Source: Streptomyces sp. NBC_00271 (GTDB taxonomy: Bacteria; Actinomycetota; Actinomycetes; Streptomycetales; Streptomycetaceae). Taken from it: a stretch of DNA of 64,000 nucleotides. Location of the stretch: the NCBI RefSeq assembly GCF_036178845.1, contig NZ_CP108070.1, forward strand, positions 9,486,001-9,550,000. Direction: 5' to 3'. How positions within the stretch are numbered: position 1 is the stretch's first letter; each line of letters begins with the position of its first letter. The position numbers and the translations under genes are program-made. Under the pieces are notes generated by a model, which was not told where the DNA came from, made no database searches, and saw only the letters and a list, made by a program, of their open reading frames with translations. Of the stretch, positions 17,346 to 25,410 are shown one piece after another.

Positions 17346-17547
17346 ACGGACGGTTGCGTGCGCTCGGGTCCTCGGCGACCTCGTACAGGAAGAGTTCGAG
17401 GCCGAGCGCTCCGTGTCCGCCGCCGCGCTGCTGCCCCACGAGTTCGACGAGCCGTACCCGGGCGTGGGCGTCGGATTCGCGTACCGCGGCGGTCAGGACG
17501 TGCACCAGGATGTCGGACACATCGGCGATCACATCGGCACTGCCCAC
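17335..17547 (-). pseudogene. Pvc16_N (DUF4255) eCIS gene fragment
   Basis: On the minus strand from GTG 17547: SADVIADVSDILVHVLTAAV, then a strand segment and LGLELFLYEVAEDPSARNRP. This is the N-terminal pattern of Pvc16_N/DUF4255 proteins, the cap or tube-terminating subunit of extracellular contractile injection systems (eCIS). Similarity stops at about 17335 where the truncated LuxR-type gene begins on the other strand. No other eCIS gene (sheath, tube, baseplate, AAA ATPase) is in the window, so only this end of the locus remains. Confidence 0.6.
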
Positions 17548-17725
17548 CGCGACCACCCCCTGTGTCTGCCCGGGGCTTCGCCTGCCACCCCGGCCGATCA
17601 CCTGCGAGGTTAGGGCCGCGCCGCACCCCAACTCTTCGGGGAAATCCCTGGGTCCCTCCCTAGGAGGGGCTGGGCAGGCACAGGAGCCGCTTGGCCGGGG
17701 CGGCCTGTTACGGGGTCTTCGGGGG

Positions 17726-18208
17726 TCAGGAGGCCCGGTCGTCCCCGGTGACGAACAGGCGCGAGAGCAGGCCTTCGAGGGTGGTCCGCTCGGCGTCGCT
17801 GAGTGAGTCGAGGGCCTGGTGGGTGCCGTGCATGCCGTCGCGGATGCTCGACACGGCGGCCGCCCCGTCCTCCGAGAGGACGACGTTCTTGACCCGCCGG
17901 TCGGTGGGACTGGGCTCGCGGTAGACGAGACCGCGGGCCTCCAGCCGGTCGATGATCCCGGTCATGTTCGAGGCGTCGCAGCGCAGTGTGCCCGCCAGGG
18001 CACGCATCGGAGCCGGACCCTGGCGCAGTACGTTGAGCGCCTTGGCCTGGCTGTAGGTGAGGCCGTGCGCGGCGGCGGCGCTGGTGAGATCCGCGTAGAG
18101 GCTGACCATCGACGCCCACAGGGTGTCGAGAAGCATGACGTTGGAGACGGTGAGGGGTCCGGTGTCGGACGCCTCGGTGGAGCGGTTCGTTCCAGATGTC
18201 GCGGACAT
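17726..18208 (-). CDS. MarR family transcriptional regulator
   Basis: 160 residues. The winged-helix core runs from about residue 50 to 115: LTYSQAKALNVLRQGPAPMR, LAGTLRCDASNMTGIIDRLE and the wing VYREPSPTDRRVKNVVLSE. Dimerisation helices flank it. It is transcribed away from the DHA2 efflux gene at 18373, with a palindrome and several TTGAG/CTCAA half-sites between them, the standard arrangement for a drug-responsive repressor of its own gene and a pump. Confidence 0.93.
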   Translation of the reverse strand: MSATSGTNRSTEASDTGPLTVSNVMLLDTLWASMVSLYADLTSAAAAHGLTYSQAKALNVLRQGPAPMRALAGTLRCDASNMTGIIDRLEARGLVYREPSPTDRRVKNVVLSEDGAAAVSSIRDGMHGTHQALDSLSDAERTTLEGLLSRLFVTGDDRAS

Positions 18209-18221
18209 GGATCCAGCGTAA

Positions 18222-18330
18222 CCCGAAACTTGACTACCTCAACCTTCGATGCTTACCTCTATCAAGTTACTTGAGGACCTCAAACTTCCAGTCTCTACAG
18301 CTTTGCGGTCCTCAAGTTTCGCGGCATCAC
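18222..18330. promoter_or_regulatory. MarR operator region
   Basis: TCAAGTTACTTGA at 18262-18274 is a perfect palindrome around a central T. Flanking copies of the half-site occur at 18228-18242 (ACTTGA...CTCAA), 18280-18286 (CTCAAAC) and 18310-18318 (CTCAAGTTT). The cluster lies in the divergent MarR/MFS promoter. Confidence 0.7.
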
Positions 18331-18372
18331 TCTCCGTGATTGCTCGACGTCCTGACCAAACGGAAGAACACC

Positions 18373-19890
18373 GTGACACCCACAGATCGCGTGGCGCCCA
18401 AGCGCCCCACCGGCGACCTCTCACTCGTCCTGGTCCTCGGTCTCGCGGCCATGATCGTCTCGATGATGCAGACCCTCGTCGTACCGATCCTGAGCATCAT
18501 CCAGAGCGACCTCGGCACCACCACCGCAAACGTCAGCTGGGTCACCACCGCGACCTTGCTGTCCGCCGCGGTCTTCACCCCGCTGCTCGGCCGGTTCGGC
18601 GACATGCACGGCAAGAAGCCCACGCTGATCGGGGTTCTGCTGCTGATGATCGCCGGTTCCGTGCTGGCGGCGACCACCACCTCGCTTTTGTGGCTGATCG
18701 TCGGCCGGGTGCTCCAGGGCGCGGCCACCGCGATCTTCCCGCTCGCCCTCTCGGTCCTGCGCGAGGAGATACCCCCGGCTAAGCTGCACGGCGCGATGGC
18801 GCTGGTGAGCGGCACGCTCGCGGTCGGCAGCGGACTCGCCCTGGTCGCGGCCGGACTGCTCACGCGGGGCTCGGACCCCGACTACCACCGGGTGTTCTGG
18901 CTCGCCGTGGGGCTCGCGGCCCTCGCCCTGGTCGGCGTCGTCCTGCGCGTCCCCTCCTCACGCTCGACGACCGGCGGCCGTACCGACTGGCTCGGCGCGG
19001 GAACGCTCGCCGCGCTGCTCGTCCTGCTCCTGCTGCCGATCTCGCAGGGACACGAGTGGGGCTGGTCCTCCGCCCGCACCATCGGCCTGTTCGTCGCCGC
19101 GGTCGTCATGGCGGGCGTCTGGGTCCTGGTCGAGCGCAAGGTCCGCGCGCCGATGGTGGACATGGGGATGTTCGCCCACCGCCCGGTGCTCTTCACGAAC
19201 CTCGCCGGCCTCTTCCTCGGCTTCGCGATGTTCTCCCAGTTCATCGGCGTCGCGTACCTGGCGCAGATGCCGAAGGAACTCACCGGGTACGGATTCGGCG
19301 CCTCGGTGCTGCGTGCCTCGGTCGAGTACCTGCTGCCGACCACGCTGATCTCGCTGCTCGCCGCACAGTTCGGCGGGATCCTCGTCGGGCGGATCGGGGC
19401 GCGGTTCACCCTCGCCGTGGGCGCGGTGTTCGGTGTCGCCGGCTTCGCGTGGCTGACCCTGGCGCACGACACCTCCGCGTCGATCATCCTGGCGGGCCTG
19501 CTGATCGGTGTCGCGATCAGCTTCGGCTACGCGGCCATGCCCGCGCTCATCGTGGCGAGCGTGCCGCACCACCAGACAGGCATCGCCAACGGCCTCAACT
19601 CCATCTCCCGTTCCGTCGGCAGCGCGATCGCCAGCGCCGTGATCACCTCGCTGCTGGCCTCCAAGACCATCCAGCACCTGCCGGCCGGCGCGCCCGCGCT
19701 GCCCGCCGAGAGCCAGTTCACGCTGAGCTTCGCGATCGCCGGGGTCGCGTTCGTGCTGATCGTGGCCGTGGCGCTGGTCGGTCTGACCAGGGGTGCGGCC
19801 CAGGAGTACACGGTCGAGAAGAAGGCCGCGGCCACCGACGACGCCGCGGCGGACGAGGCTGTCGCGGAGACGGCGGCCGTCACGTCCTGA
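18373..19890 (+). CDS. MFS transporter, DHA2 (14-span) drug:proton antiporter family
   Basis: 505 residues from GTG 18373 (GGAAG 6 bases before it); a TTG at 18340 in frame is less likely. About 14 hydrophobic spans. The signature LGRFGDMHGKKPTLIG (motif A, loop 2-3) and the WVTTATLLSAAVFTPL region mark the DHA2/EmrB-QacA branch, which exports drugs or metabolites using the proton gradient. It is under control of the divergent MarR. A strong terminator follows. The cargo is unknown. Confidence 0.93.
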   Translation: MTPTDRVAPKRPTGDLSLVLVLGLAAMIVSMMQTLVVPILSIIQSDLGTTTANVSWVTTATLLSAAVFTPLLGRFGDMHGKKPTLIGVLLLMIAGSVLAATTTSLLWLIVGRVLQGAATAIFPLALSVLREEIPPAKLHGAMALVSGTLAVGSGLALVAAGLLTRGSDPDYHRVFWLAVGLAALALVGVVLRVPSSRSTTGGRTDWLGAGTLAALLVLLLLPISQGHEWGWSSARTIGLFVAAVVMAGVWVLVERKVRAPMVDMGMFAHRPVLFTNLAGLFLGFAMFSQFIGVAYLAQMPKELTGYGFGASVLRASVEYLLPTTLISLLAAQFGGILVGRIGARFTLAVGAVFGVAGFAWLTLAHDTSASIILAGLLIGVAISFGYAAMPALIVASVPHHQTGIANGLNSISRSVGSAIASAVITSLLASKTIQHLPAGAPALPAESQFTLSFAIAGVAFVLIVAVALVGLTRGAAQEYTVEKKAAATDDAAADEAVAETAAVTS

Positions 19891-19903
19891 TCCGGACACG
19901 GTC

Positions 19904-19938
19904 AACGGCTCGCCCCGTCCATCGGGGCGAGCCGTTTT
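19904..19938 (+). terminator. Strong rho-independent terminator
   Basis: A 14-bp perfect stem (AACGGCTCGCCCCG with CGGGGCGAGCCGTT) around the 5-base loop TCCAT, ending in TTTT. It lies 14 bases after the MFS stop. Confidence 0.95.
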
Positions 19939-20005
19939 CGTGTCCGCTCCCTGCCCCCTTCTTCGCCCACCTCTTTGCCCCCTCCTCGCCTCCCGCCTTG
20001 CCCTT

Positions 20006-20055
20006 GGAAACCGATCGGTTTACTCTTCCAGTGAAGGGAAACCGATCGGTTTCCC
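20006..20055. promoter_or_regulatory. Paired TetR-type operators upstream of SDR gene
   Basis: GGAAACCGATCGGTTTAC at 20006-20023 and the perfect palindrome GGGAAACCGATCGGTTTCCC at 20036-20055; the shared core AAACCGATCGGTTT recurs 31 bp apart. A third copy lies before the TetR gene at 23217, which identifies the probable regulator. Confidence 0.88.
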
Positions 20056-20074
20056 CATGGCTTCGGGAGTTCTC

Positions 20075-20776
20075 ATGACATCCATCGAAGGTTCGGTCGT
20101 CCTGGTCACCGGCGGCAGCCGCGGCATCGGCCGCGCGCTCGTGCAGGCCCTCTACGAGCGCGGCGCGTCGAAGGTGTACGCCACCGCACGCGACCCGCGC
20201 ACCGTCACCCACCCCGACGCGGTGCCGCTGGCGCTGGAAGTGAGCGACCCCGCGTCCGTCGCCGCGGCCGCCGAGCGCGCGCAGGACGTCACCATCCTGA
20301 TCAACAACGCGGGCGCGTCCGTGAACGCGAACTTCCTGGACTCGCCCGTCGAGGACGTCCGCCGCGAGTTCGAGACGAACTTCTTCGGCCCTCTCCTCGT
20401 CACGCGCGCCTTCGTGCCGATCATCGAGCGCAACGGCGGCGGCCACATCCTCAACGTCCACTCGGTGCTGTCGTGGGTAGGGCTCCTGGGCTCCTACAGC
20501 GCCTCCAAGGCGGCCTTCTGGTCCCAGACCAACTCCCTGCGCCTCGACCTGAAGCCGCGCGGCATCGACGTCACCGGCCTGCATGTCGGTTACGTCGACA
20601 CCGACATGGCCGCGCACGTGGACGCGCCGAAGTCCTCGCCCGAGGGCGTCGCGGCACAGGCCCTCGACGGCATCGAGTCCGGTGCCTTCGAGGTGCTGGC
20701 GGACGACCTCACCCGGCAGGTCAAGGCCCAGCTGGCCGAGGATCTGGGCGTGATGTACCCGCAGCTGGTCGCGTAG
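20075..20776 (+). CDS. SDR family oxidoreductase
   Basis: 233 residues; ATG 20075 has GGGAG 5 bases upstream (an in-frame ATG at 20057 lies too close to the second operator). Motifs: VTGGSRGIG (cofactor loop, residues 10-18), NNAG, and active-site Ser plus YSASK. The sequence LLGSYSASKAAFWSQTNSLR is typical of the short single-domain SDRs controlled by TetR regulators in Streptomyces. Two operators in its promoter match one before the TetR gene at 23217. Substrate unknown. Confidence 0.93.
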   Translation: MTSIEGSVVLVTGGSRGIGRALVQALYERGASKVYATARDPRTVTHPDAVPLALEVSDPASVAAAAERAQDVTILINNAGASVNANFLDSPVEDVRREFETNFFGPLLVTRAFVPIIERNGGGHILNVHSVLSWVGLLGSYSASKAAFWSQTNSLRLDLKPRGIDVTGLHVGYVDTDMAAHVDAPKSSPEGVAAQALDGIESGAFEVLADDLTRQVKAQLAEDLGVMYPQLVA

Positions 20777-20823
20777 CGGAGGCAGGGATTCGGGGAGGCC
20801 GATCCCGTTCCGCCACCCGGCGG

Positions 20824-22206
20824 TCAGACCGGCAGCAGTCGGCCGATCAGCCCGCTGAGCTGCAGTACGTTGCGGCACTCGTGCATCTCGACGAGCTCGG
20901 CGTACTCAGGCGCCGCCGAGTCGCCCGTGCCCCACTGGGAGAGCGGCTCGGGGTTCAACCAGTAGACACGGCGGGCCCGTTCGGAGAACCGCCGGACGGC
21001 CGGCAGATTCGGGTCGCCCATGTTCGTCCGGGCGTCGCCGAGGACGAACACCGTCGTGCGCGGTCCCACCGCGTCGACGTACCGCTCGGCGAACTCGCCG
21101 AACGCGACGCCGTAGTCGCTGCTGCCGTGCCAGCCCGTCAGCGTCGCCTCGGAGCGGATCCGCGCACCCAGCCCCTCCGGATCGGCCGTGCCGTGCACGA
21201 GCAGGCCGGTCACCTCGTCGATCCGGTTGACGAAGGCGAACACCCGCACCTTGCTGAACTGGTCGTGCAGCGCCTGCACCAACAGCATCGTGAAGTCCGA
21301 GAAGCCGGCCACCGAGCCCGACACGTCGCACAGCAGCACCAGTTCGGGCCGGACGGGGCGGCGCCTGCGCAGCACCGGTTTCATGGGCACCCCGCCGGTG
21401 GACAGTGAACCGCGCAGGGTACGCCGCAGGTCGATGGTGCCGCGTGCGGCCCGGCGGCGGCGTGCGGCGAGCCGGGTGGCCAGCTTGCGCGCCAGCGGCT
21501 GCACCGTCCTGCGCAGCTCGGCGAGCCGGTCCCGCCCCGCGAACAGGAAGTCGACCCGGTCGGCGGTCGGGGCCACCGCCCGCCGCGCCAACTCGTCCCG
21601 GCCGCGCCGCTCGGCGACCCGGCGCCGCGCCTCCGTGGCGACCAGCGCGCGGAACACCTCGATGCGCCGCCGGATCTCGTCCTCCAGCAGCCGGTCGGCG
21701 AACCCCGCCGCTCCCTCCTGCCGTGCGCGCACGCTGTCACGGACGCGCGCCATCAGCGTCTGCGGGCGGAGCCGGTCGAGCGTCTGGTACGACGACCAGC
21801 CGTCCGACCCCGGCGAGGAGCCGTAGCCCCCGAAGCCGTCCACCGCCTCGATCGCCAGCCGCTCCAGCGTCTCCCGGTCGCCGGCGGCGAGCGCGGCCGC
21901 GAGCCGGTCGCGCAGGTCCTCCCGGTCGGCGGCGGGAGCGTCGCTCTCGCGCCCTTCGGACATCGGCGCCCCGATGAGACGCGGGAAGTACAGGTCGAAG
22001 ACGGGGTCGAACACCCGGCGCTGCCCCGTGCTGTGCAACAGGGTGGCCGCGAGGCCCTCACGCAGCAGTTCCCGGTCGGTCAGGCCGAGCGCCACCACCG
22101 CCTGCGCGGCGTCCACCGTCTCGCCGGTGCCGATGCGCACGCCGTGCGCGCGCAACGCGCCGACCAGTCCCGTCAGCCGCTCGGCGACGCCCGTCGGCGC
22201 GTTCAC
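20824..22206 (-). CDS. VWA domain-containing CoxE-like protein
   Basis: 460 residues. The N-terminal two-thirds is helical and Arg-rich; a von Willebrand factor A domain starts near residue 288, with the metal site DVSGS (294-298), the later Thr in GWHGSSDYG and Asp in VLGDARTN. This is the CoxE/YehP-like group, which partners a MoxR AAA+ ATPase to insert metals or remodel protein complexes. The GTG start at 22206 overlaps the stop of the MoxR gene by four bases, so the two form one unit. The client complex is not encoded nearby. Confidence 0.9.
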   Translation of the reverse strand: MNAPTGVAERLTGLVGALRAHGVRIGTGETVDAAQAVVALGLTDRELLREGLAATLLHSTGQRRVFDPVFDLYFPRLIGAPMSEGRESDAPAADREDLRDRLAAALAAGDRETLERLAIEAVDGFGGYGSSPGSDGWSSYQTLDRLRPQTLMARVRDSVRARQEGAAGFADRLLEDEIRRRIEVFRALVATEARRRVAERRGRDELARRAVAPTADRVDFLFAGRDRLAELRRTVQPLARKLATRLAARRRRAARGTIDLRRTLRGSLSTGGVPMKPVLRRRRPVRPELVLLCDVSGSVAGFSDFTMLLVQALHDQFSKVRVFAFVNRIDEVTGLLVHGTADPEGLGARIRSEATLTGWHGSSDYGVAFGEFAERYVDAVGPRTTVFVLGDARTNMGDPNLPAVRRFSERARRVYWLNPEPLSQWGTGDSAAPEYAELVEMHECRNVLQLSGLIGRLLPV

Positions 22207-23063
22207 ATGGCGTCCAGGTCGAGCTTGGCGGCCGCCTTGAGGATGTCGTCCTGGTGCTTGAGGAGCACGCCGAGACTGTCACGTACGACGGTCCCGTCGA
22301 GGGTGTCGGCGCCCAGTGCGAGCAGGGTGCGTGCCCAGTCGATCGTCTCGGCGACCGAGGGGACCTTCCGCAGGTCCATCTCGCGCAGTGCGCCGACCAC
22401 CCGCACCACCGACTCCGTCAGCGCCGCGTCCAGACCCGGCACCTTCAGCCGTACGATGCGACGCTCCAACTCCTCCTCCGGGAAGCCGATGTGGAGGAAG
22501 AGGCAGCGGCGGCGCAGCGCCTCCGACAGCTCACGGCTCGCGTTCGAGGTGAGGACCACGAAGGGCCGGCTGGTTGCGGTGATCGTGCCGAGCTCCGGGA
22601 CGGTGACCTGGAAGTCGCTGAGCACTTCCAGCAACAATCCCTCCACCTCGACGTCGGCCTTGTCGGTCTCGTCGATCAGCAGCACCTTGGGATCGTCGCC
22701 GCGGATGGCGGTCAACAGGGGGCGCGCCAGCAGGAACTCCTCGCTGAAGATGTCCGTGCGCGCCTCGTCCCACGTCTCGTCGCGGCCCGCGCTGATGCGC
22801 AGCAGTTGCTTGGCGTGGTTCCACTCGTACAGCGCCCGGGACTCGTCGACGCCCTCGTAGCACTGCAACCGGACCAGCCGTGCCCCCGCGACCTCGGCCA
22901 CGGCCTTGGCGAGCTCGGTCTTGCCGACCCCGGCGGGGCCCTCGACCAGGAGTGGCTTGCCCAGGCGGTCGGCCAGGAAGACCGTGGTCGCGACCGCGGG
23001 CGAGGCCAGATAGCCGGTCTCGGCGAGACGCGCGGAGACTTCGTCGACGGATGTGAACAGCAA
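22203..23063 (-). CDS. MoxR family AAA+ ATPase
   Basis: 286 residues from TTG 23063; GGAGG lies 6 bases before this unusual start, which is also the first possible one after the promoter. Walker A EGPAGVGKTEL (residues 41-51), Walker B VLLIDETDKAD, sensor 1 LTSNASRELSEALRRR with the arginine finger. MoxR ATPases act as chaperones together with a VWA protein; the partner gene follows with a GTGA overlap. Confidence 0.93.
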   Translation of the reverse strand: MLFTSVDEVSARLAETGYLASPAVATTVFLADRLGKPLLVEGPAGVGKTELAKAVAEVAGARLVRLQCYEGVDESRALYEWNHAKQLLRISAGRDETWDEARTDIFSEEFLLARPLLTAIRGDDPKVLLIDETDKADVEVEGLLLEVLSDFQVTVPELGTITATSRPFVVLTSNASRELSEALRRRCLFLHIGFPEEELERRIVRLKVPGLDAALTESVVRVVGALREMDLRKVPSVAETIDWARTLLALGADTLDGTVVRDSLGVLLKHQDDILKAAAKLDLDAM

Positions 23064-23169
23064 CGGGGCCTCCAGCGCGGCACGGCAGGGTGGGACACGA
23101 TCCGAACGTCACTATCCAAGCGCTTGTTCAGTCGCTGTGTCACGTGTGATTGCGCCCACGCGGCCCGGG

Positions 23170-23186
23170 GAGACCGATCGGTTTCC
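23170..23186. promoter_or_regulatory. TetR autoregulatory operator
   Basis: GAGACCGATCGGTTTCC, the same palindrome as the two copies at 20006-20055 with one base changed. It lies 31 bases before the TetR start, over its promoter and also near the start of the divergent MoxR gene. Confidence 0.8.
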
Positions 23187-23216
23187 TTGTCTCGTCCCGC
23201 GCGGTAACCTGCCCTT

Positions 23217-23786
23217 ATGGCCACTACAGACAAGGCGTCCACCAGGGACCGGCTGCTGGACGCGGCGGCCGACCTCGTCTACCGCGAGGGCGTATCCGTC
23301 GGCATCGAGGCGCTGTGCCGGTCGGCCGGTGTCTCGAAGCGGTCGATGTACCAGCTCTTCGAGAGCAAGGACGAGGTCCTCGCGGCGAGCCTGGAACGGC
23401 GGATTCCGCAGTACGAGAAGCAGCTCGCGCCGGACCCGGAGGATGCCGGGACGCCGCGCGAGCGCATCCTGGACATCTTCGAGCGGATGGAGGCGGCCTC
23501 GGTGGGGCCCGAGTACCGCGGCTGCCCGTTCCTCGCCGCGCTCGTCGAACTCAAGGACCCCGGGCACCCGGCGTCGGTGGTCGCGGGTGGTGCGAAGGGG
23601 CGCATGAAAGAGGTGTTCCGTGTGCAGGGCGAGCTGGGTGGCGCACGTGATCCTGAGCTTCTCGCCCGGCAGTTGATGCTGGTGTTCGACGGCGCGAGCG
23701 CCCGGGCCGGTGCCGGGATCGAGACGCTGGAAGGACTGACCACGACGACGGTGACGGCGCTGCTGGATGCGGGCGGGGTGAAGTAG
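23217..23786 (+). CDS. TetR/AcrR family transcriptional regulator
   Basis: 189 residues. DNA-binding domain at residues 8-55: STRDRLLDAAADLVYREGVS and LCRSAGVSKRSMYQLFESKD. The ligand domain carries GCPFLAALVELKDPGHPAS, a pattern common in the group of TetR proteins that bind AAACCGATCGGTTT-type sites. One such palindrome lies in its own promoter and two more precede the SDR gene at 20075, so both are its likely targets even though the MoxR/VWA operon stands between them. The start has no obvious Shine-Dalgarno. Confidence 0.93.
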   Translation: MATTDKASTRDRLLDAAADLVYREGVSVGIEALCRSAGVSKRSMYQLFESKDEVLAASLERRIPQYEKQLAPDPEDAGTPRERILDIFERMEAASVGPEYRGCPFLAALVELKDPGHPASVVAGGAKGRMKEVFRVQGELGGARDPELLARQLMLVFDGASARAGAGIETLEGLTTTTVTALLDAGGVK

Positions 23787-23825
23787 GCGGGACCGACGCC
23801 CGCCTCGCCCGCCAGGCGTCGCCCT

Positions 23826-24179
23826 TCAGGCGCTGGGTGCGGTGCCGGGGAACGGCTGGCGGAGCCTGTGGACGACATGGCCCATGAAGGCGGCGTTCGC
23901 GAGGGCGGCGAAGGCGATCCCCGCGAGGTGGAGCGCGGTGAACACGCCGGTGCTCGTGCCGGAGAGGGTGCCGTCGGGCAGGAGGGTGTACAGCAGGCTC
24001 AGCGGGGCGGTCAGCAGCCAGGGCACCACGGCGGCCATGGAGGCGTCGGGGTGGTCGACGAAGAGGGCGTCGAAGAGGACGTAGCCGGTCGCGGCGGTGA
24101 CGGCGGCCAGGTAGACACGGGAGAGCCAGTTGTCCGTGGCCCGGGTGAGCGCGGTACGGGTGCGGCGCGAGATGTTCAT
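23826..24179 (-). CDS. SCO4225 family membrane protein
   Basis: 117 residues, ATG 24179 preceded by GGAGGACATC. Three hydrophobic spans (about 22-42, 50-70, 80-100), with LSRVYLAAVTAATGYVLFD and PWLLTAPLSLLYTLLP. This matches the small SCO4225-type membrane proteins found in Streptomyces, whose function is unknown. It stands alone. Confidence 0.8.
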   Translation of the reverse strand: MNISRRTRTALTRATDNWLSRVYLAAVTAATGYVLFDALFVDHPDASMAAVVPWLLTAPLSLLYTLLPDGTLSGTSTGVFTALHLAGIAFAALANAAFMGHVVHRLRQPFPGTAPSA

Positions 24180-24324
24180 GATGTCCTCCGTCGGACGAAG
24201 CCGGTGGCGCGGTCCCCTCTCCGCATGGGTGCCGGAGGGGCGTGGACATCACGATGGCGGCTGCGTCCGCGAGCGGGCATGAGTACGACTACTCATCTGA
24301 TCCGACCGATCCACTCGAGTGGCA

Positions 24325-24567
24325 TACGACCGACTGTGGCGACCAGCCGGCCCGCTCCAGCAGGAGCCGCGAGGAGGCGGTCGTCCGGTGCACCGCGTGC
24401 CGGTACACCGTACGGGCCTGCATCCGGAAGTACCGTTGCGAGCGCGGGAGTTCGCCGTCGGCACGGGGACGGCGGGAGCCACCCGCGGCCACCGTGATCA
24501 GCTCGCCGCCCGAGCCGTCACTGCCGAGGTCGACGGCGCGCAGCGCTCCCGACTCCGGCCCGCCCGC
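24325..24567 (-). pseudogene. FabH-like ketoacyl-ACP synthase III fragment
   Basis: On the minus strand the segment ALRAVDLGSDGSGGELITV, AAGGSRRP, RYFRMQARTVYRHAVHRTTA and SSRLLLERAGWSP matches the middle of beta-ketoacyl-ACP synthase III, just before the catalytic His region. Both ends are missing: there is no catalytic Cys or His segment. It is a relic of a KASIII gene, perhaps from a lost biosynthetic cluster. Confidence 0.65.
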
Positions 24568-24683
24568 CCACCGGACGAGGCGTTCGGCGTGGGTGCGCGG
24601 AGACCGCCGGGCGATGTCAGTGCCCCGGTCCATACTCGATCCCACGCAGTCACCTGGGCTGCGCGCCGAAGGAGGGGGCCGAC

Positions 24684-25265
24684 ATGGCTGAAGTGCTGCT
24701 GTTCCACCACGCGCAGGGGCTGACGTCCGGCGTGCACGCGTTCGCCGAGTCGCTCAGGGGAGCCGGACACGCCGTCCACGTGCCGGATCTGTACGAAGGG
24801 CGGGTCTTCGAGAACCTGGAAGAGGGCAGCGCGTACGCCCAGGGCATCGGGTTCGGCACCCTTGTCGAGCGCGGCCGGGCCGCCGCGGCCGAGCTGCCCG
24901 CCGAGCTGGTGTACGCCGGTTTCTCGCTGGGCGTCCTGCCGGCGCAGTACCTCGCCCAGAACCGGACCGGAGCGAAGGGCGCGCTGCTGTTCCACTCCTG
25001 CGTCCCGGCCTCGGAGTTCGGCGGCGACTGGCCGCGGCAGGTCCCGGTCCAGATCCACGGCATGGAGGCGGACGAGTACTTCGTCGACGAGGGCGACCTC
25101 GACGCGGCCCGCGCCCTCGTCGAATCGGCCCCCGACGCCGCCGAACTGTTCCTCTACCCCGGCAAGCAGCACCTGTTCGCCGACAACAGCCTGCCGTCGT
25201 ACGACGAGCACGCCGCCACCCTGCTCACCCGGCGCGTGCTCGCCCTCCTCGACGGCATCGAGTAG
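24684..25265 (+). CDS. Dienelactone hydrolase family protein
   Basis: 193 residues; GGAGG precedes ATG 24684. Alpha/beta-hydrolase fold: VLLFHHAQGLT at the start, nucleophile elbow YAGFSLG (Ser81), acid in IHGMEADEYF, His in YPGKQHLF. The family usually has Cys in the elbow (GYCxGG); here Ser replaces it, so this is probably an esterase-like member rather than a true dienelactone hydrolase. It is a single gene, and its GC usage matches its neighbours. Confidence 0.88.
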   Translation: MAEVLLFHHAQGLTSGVHAFAESLRGAGHAVHVPDLYEGRVFENLEEGSAYAQGIGFGTLVERGRAAAAELPAELVYAGFSLGVLPAQYLAQNRTGAKGALLFHSCVPASEFGGDWPRQVPVQIHGMEADEYFVDEGDLDAARALVESAPDAAELFLYPGKQHLFADNSLPSYDEHAATLLTRRVLALLDGIE

Positions 25266-25410
25266 GGGCCCGACCGTGACAGCGGCACCGACCTGAGCCG
25301 GGTCAGGATCGTCGACTCGTGGCTCGTCGACGTCACCGCGTTGCCTGGCGGCGCTGGAGGCGGCGGGTCGGGAGCTGCCCTGACCGGCTCGCGAGCGGGG
25401 CGGGACCGGC

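Noticed and set aside
22254..23207. 317-codon plus-strand frame opposite MoxR
   Set aside because: Val/Gln/Gly-rich antisense translation; MoxR motifs are unambiguous on the other strand.
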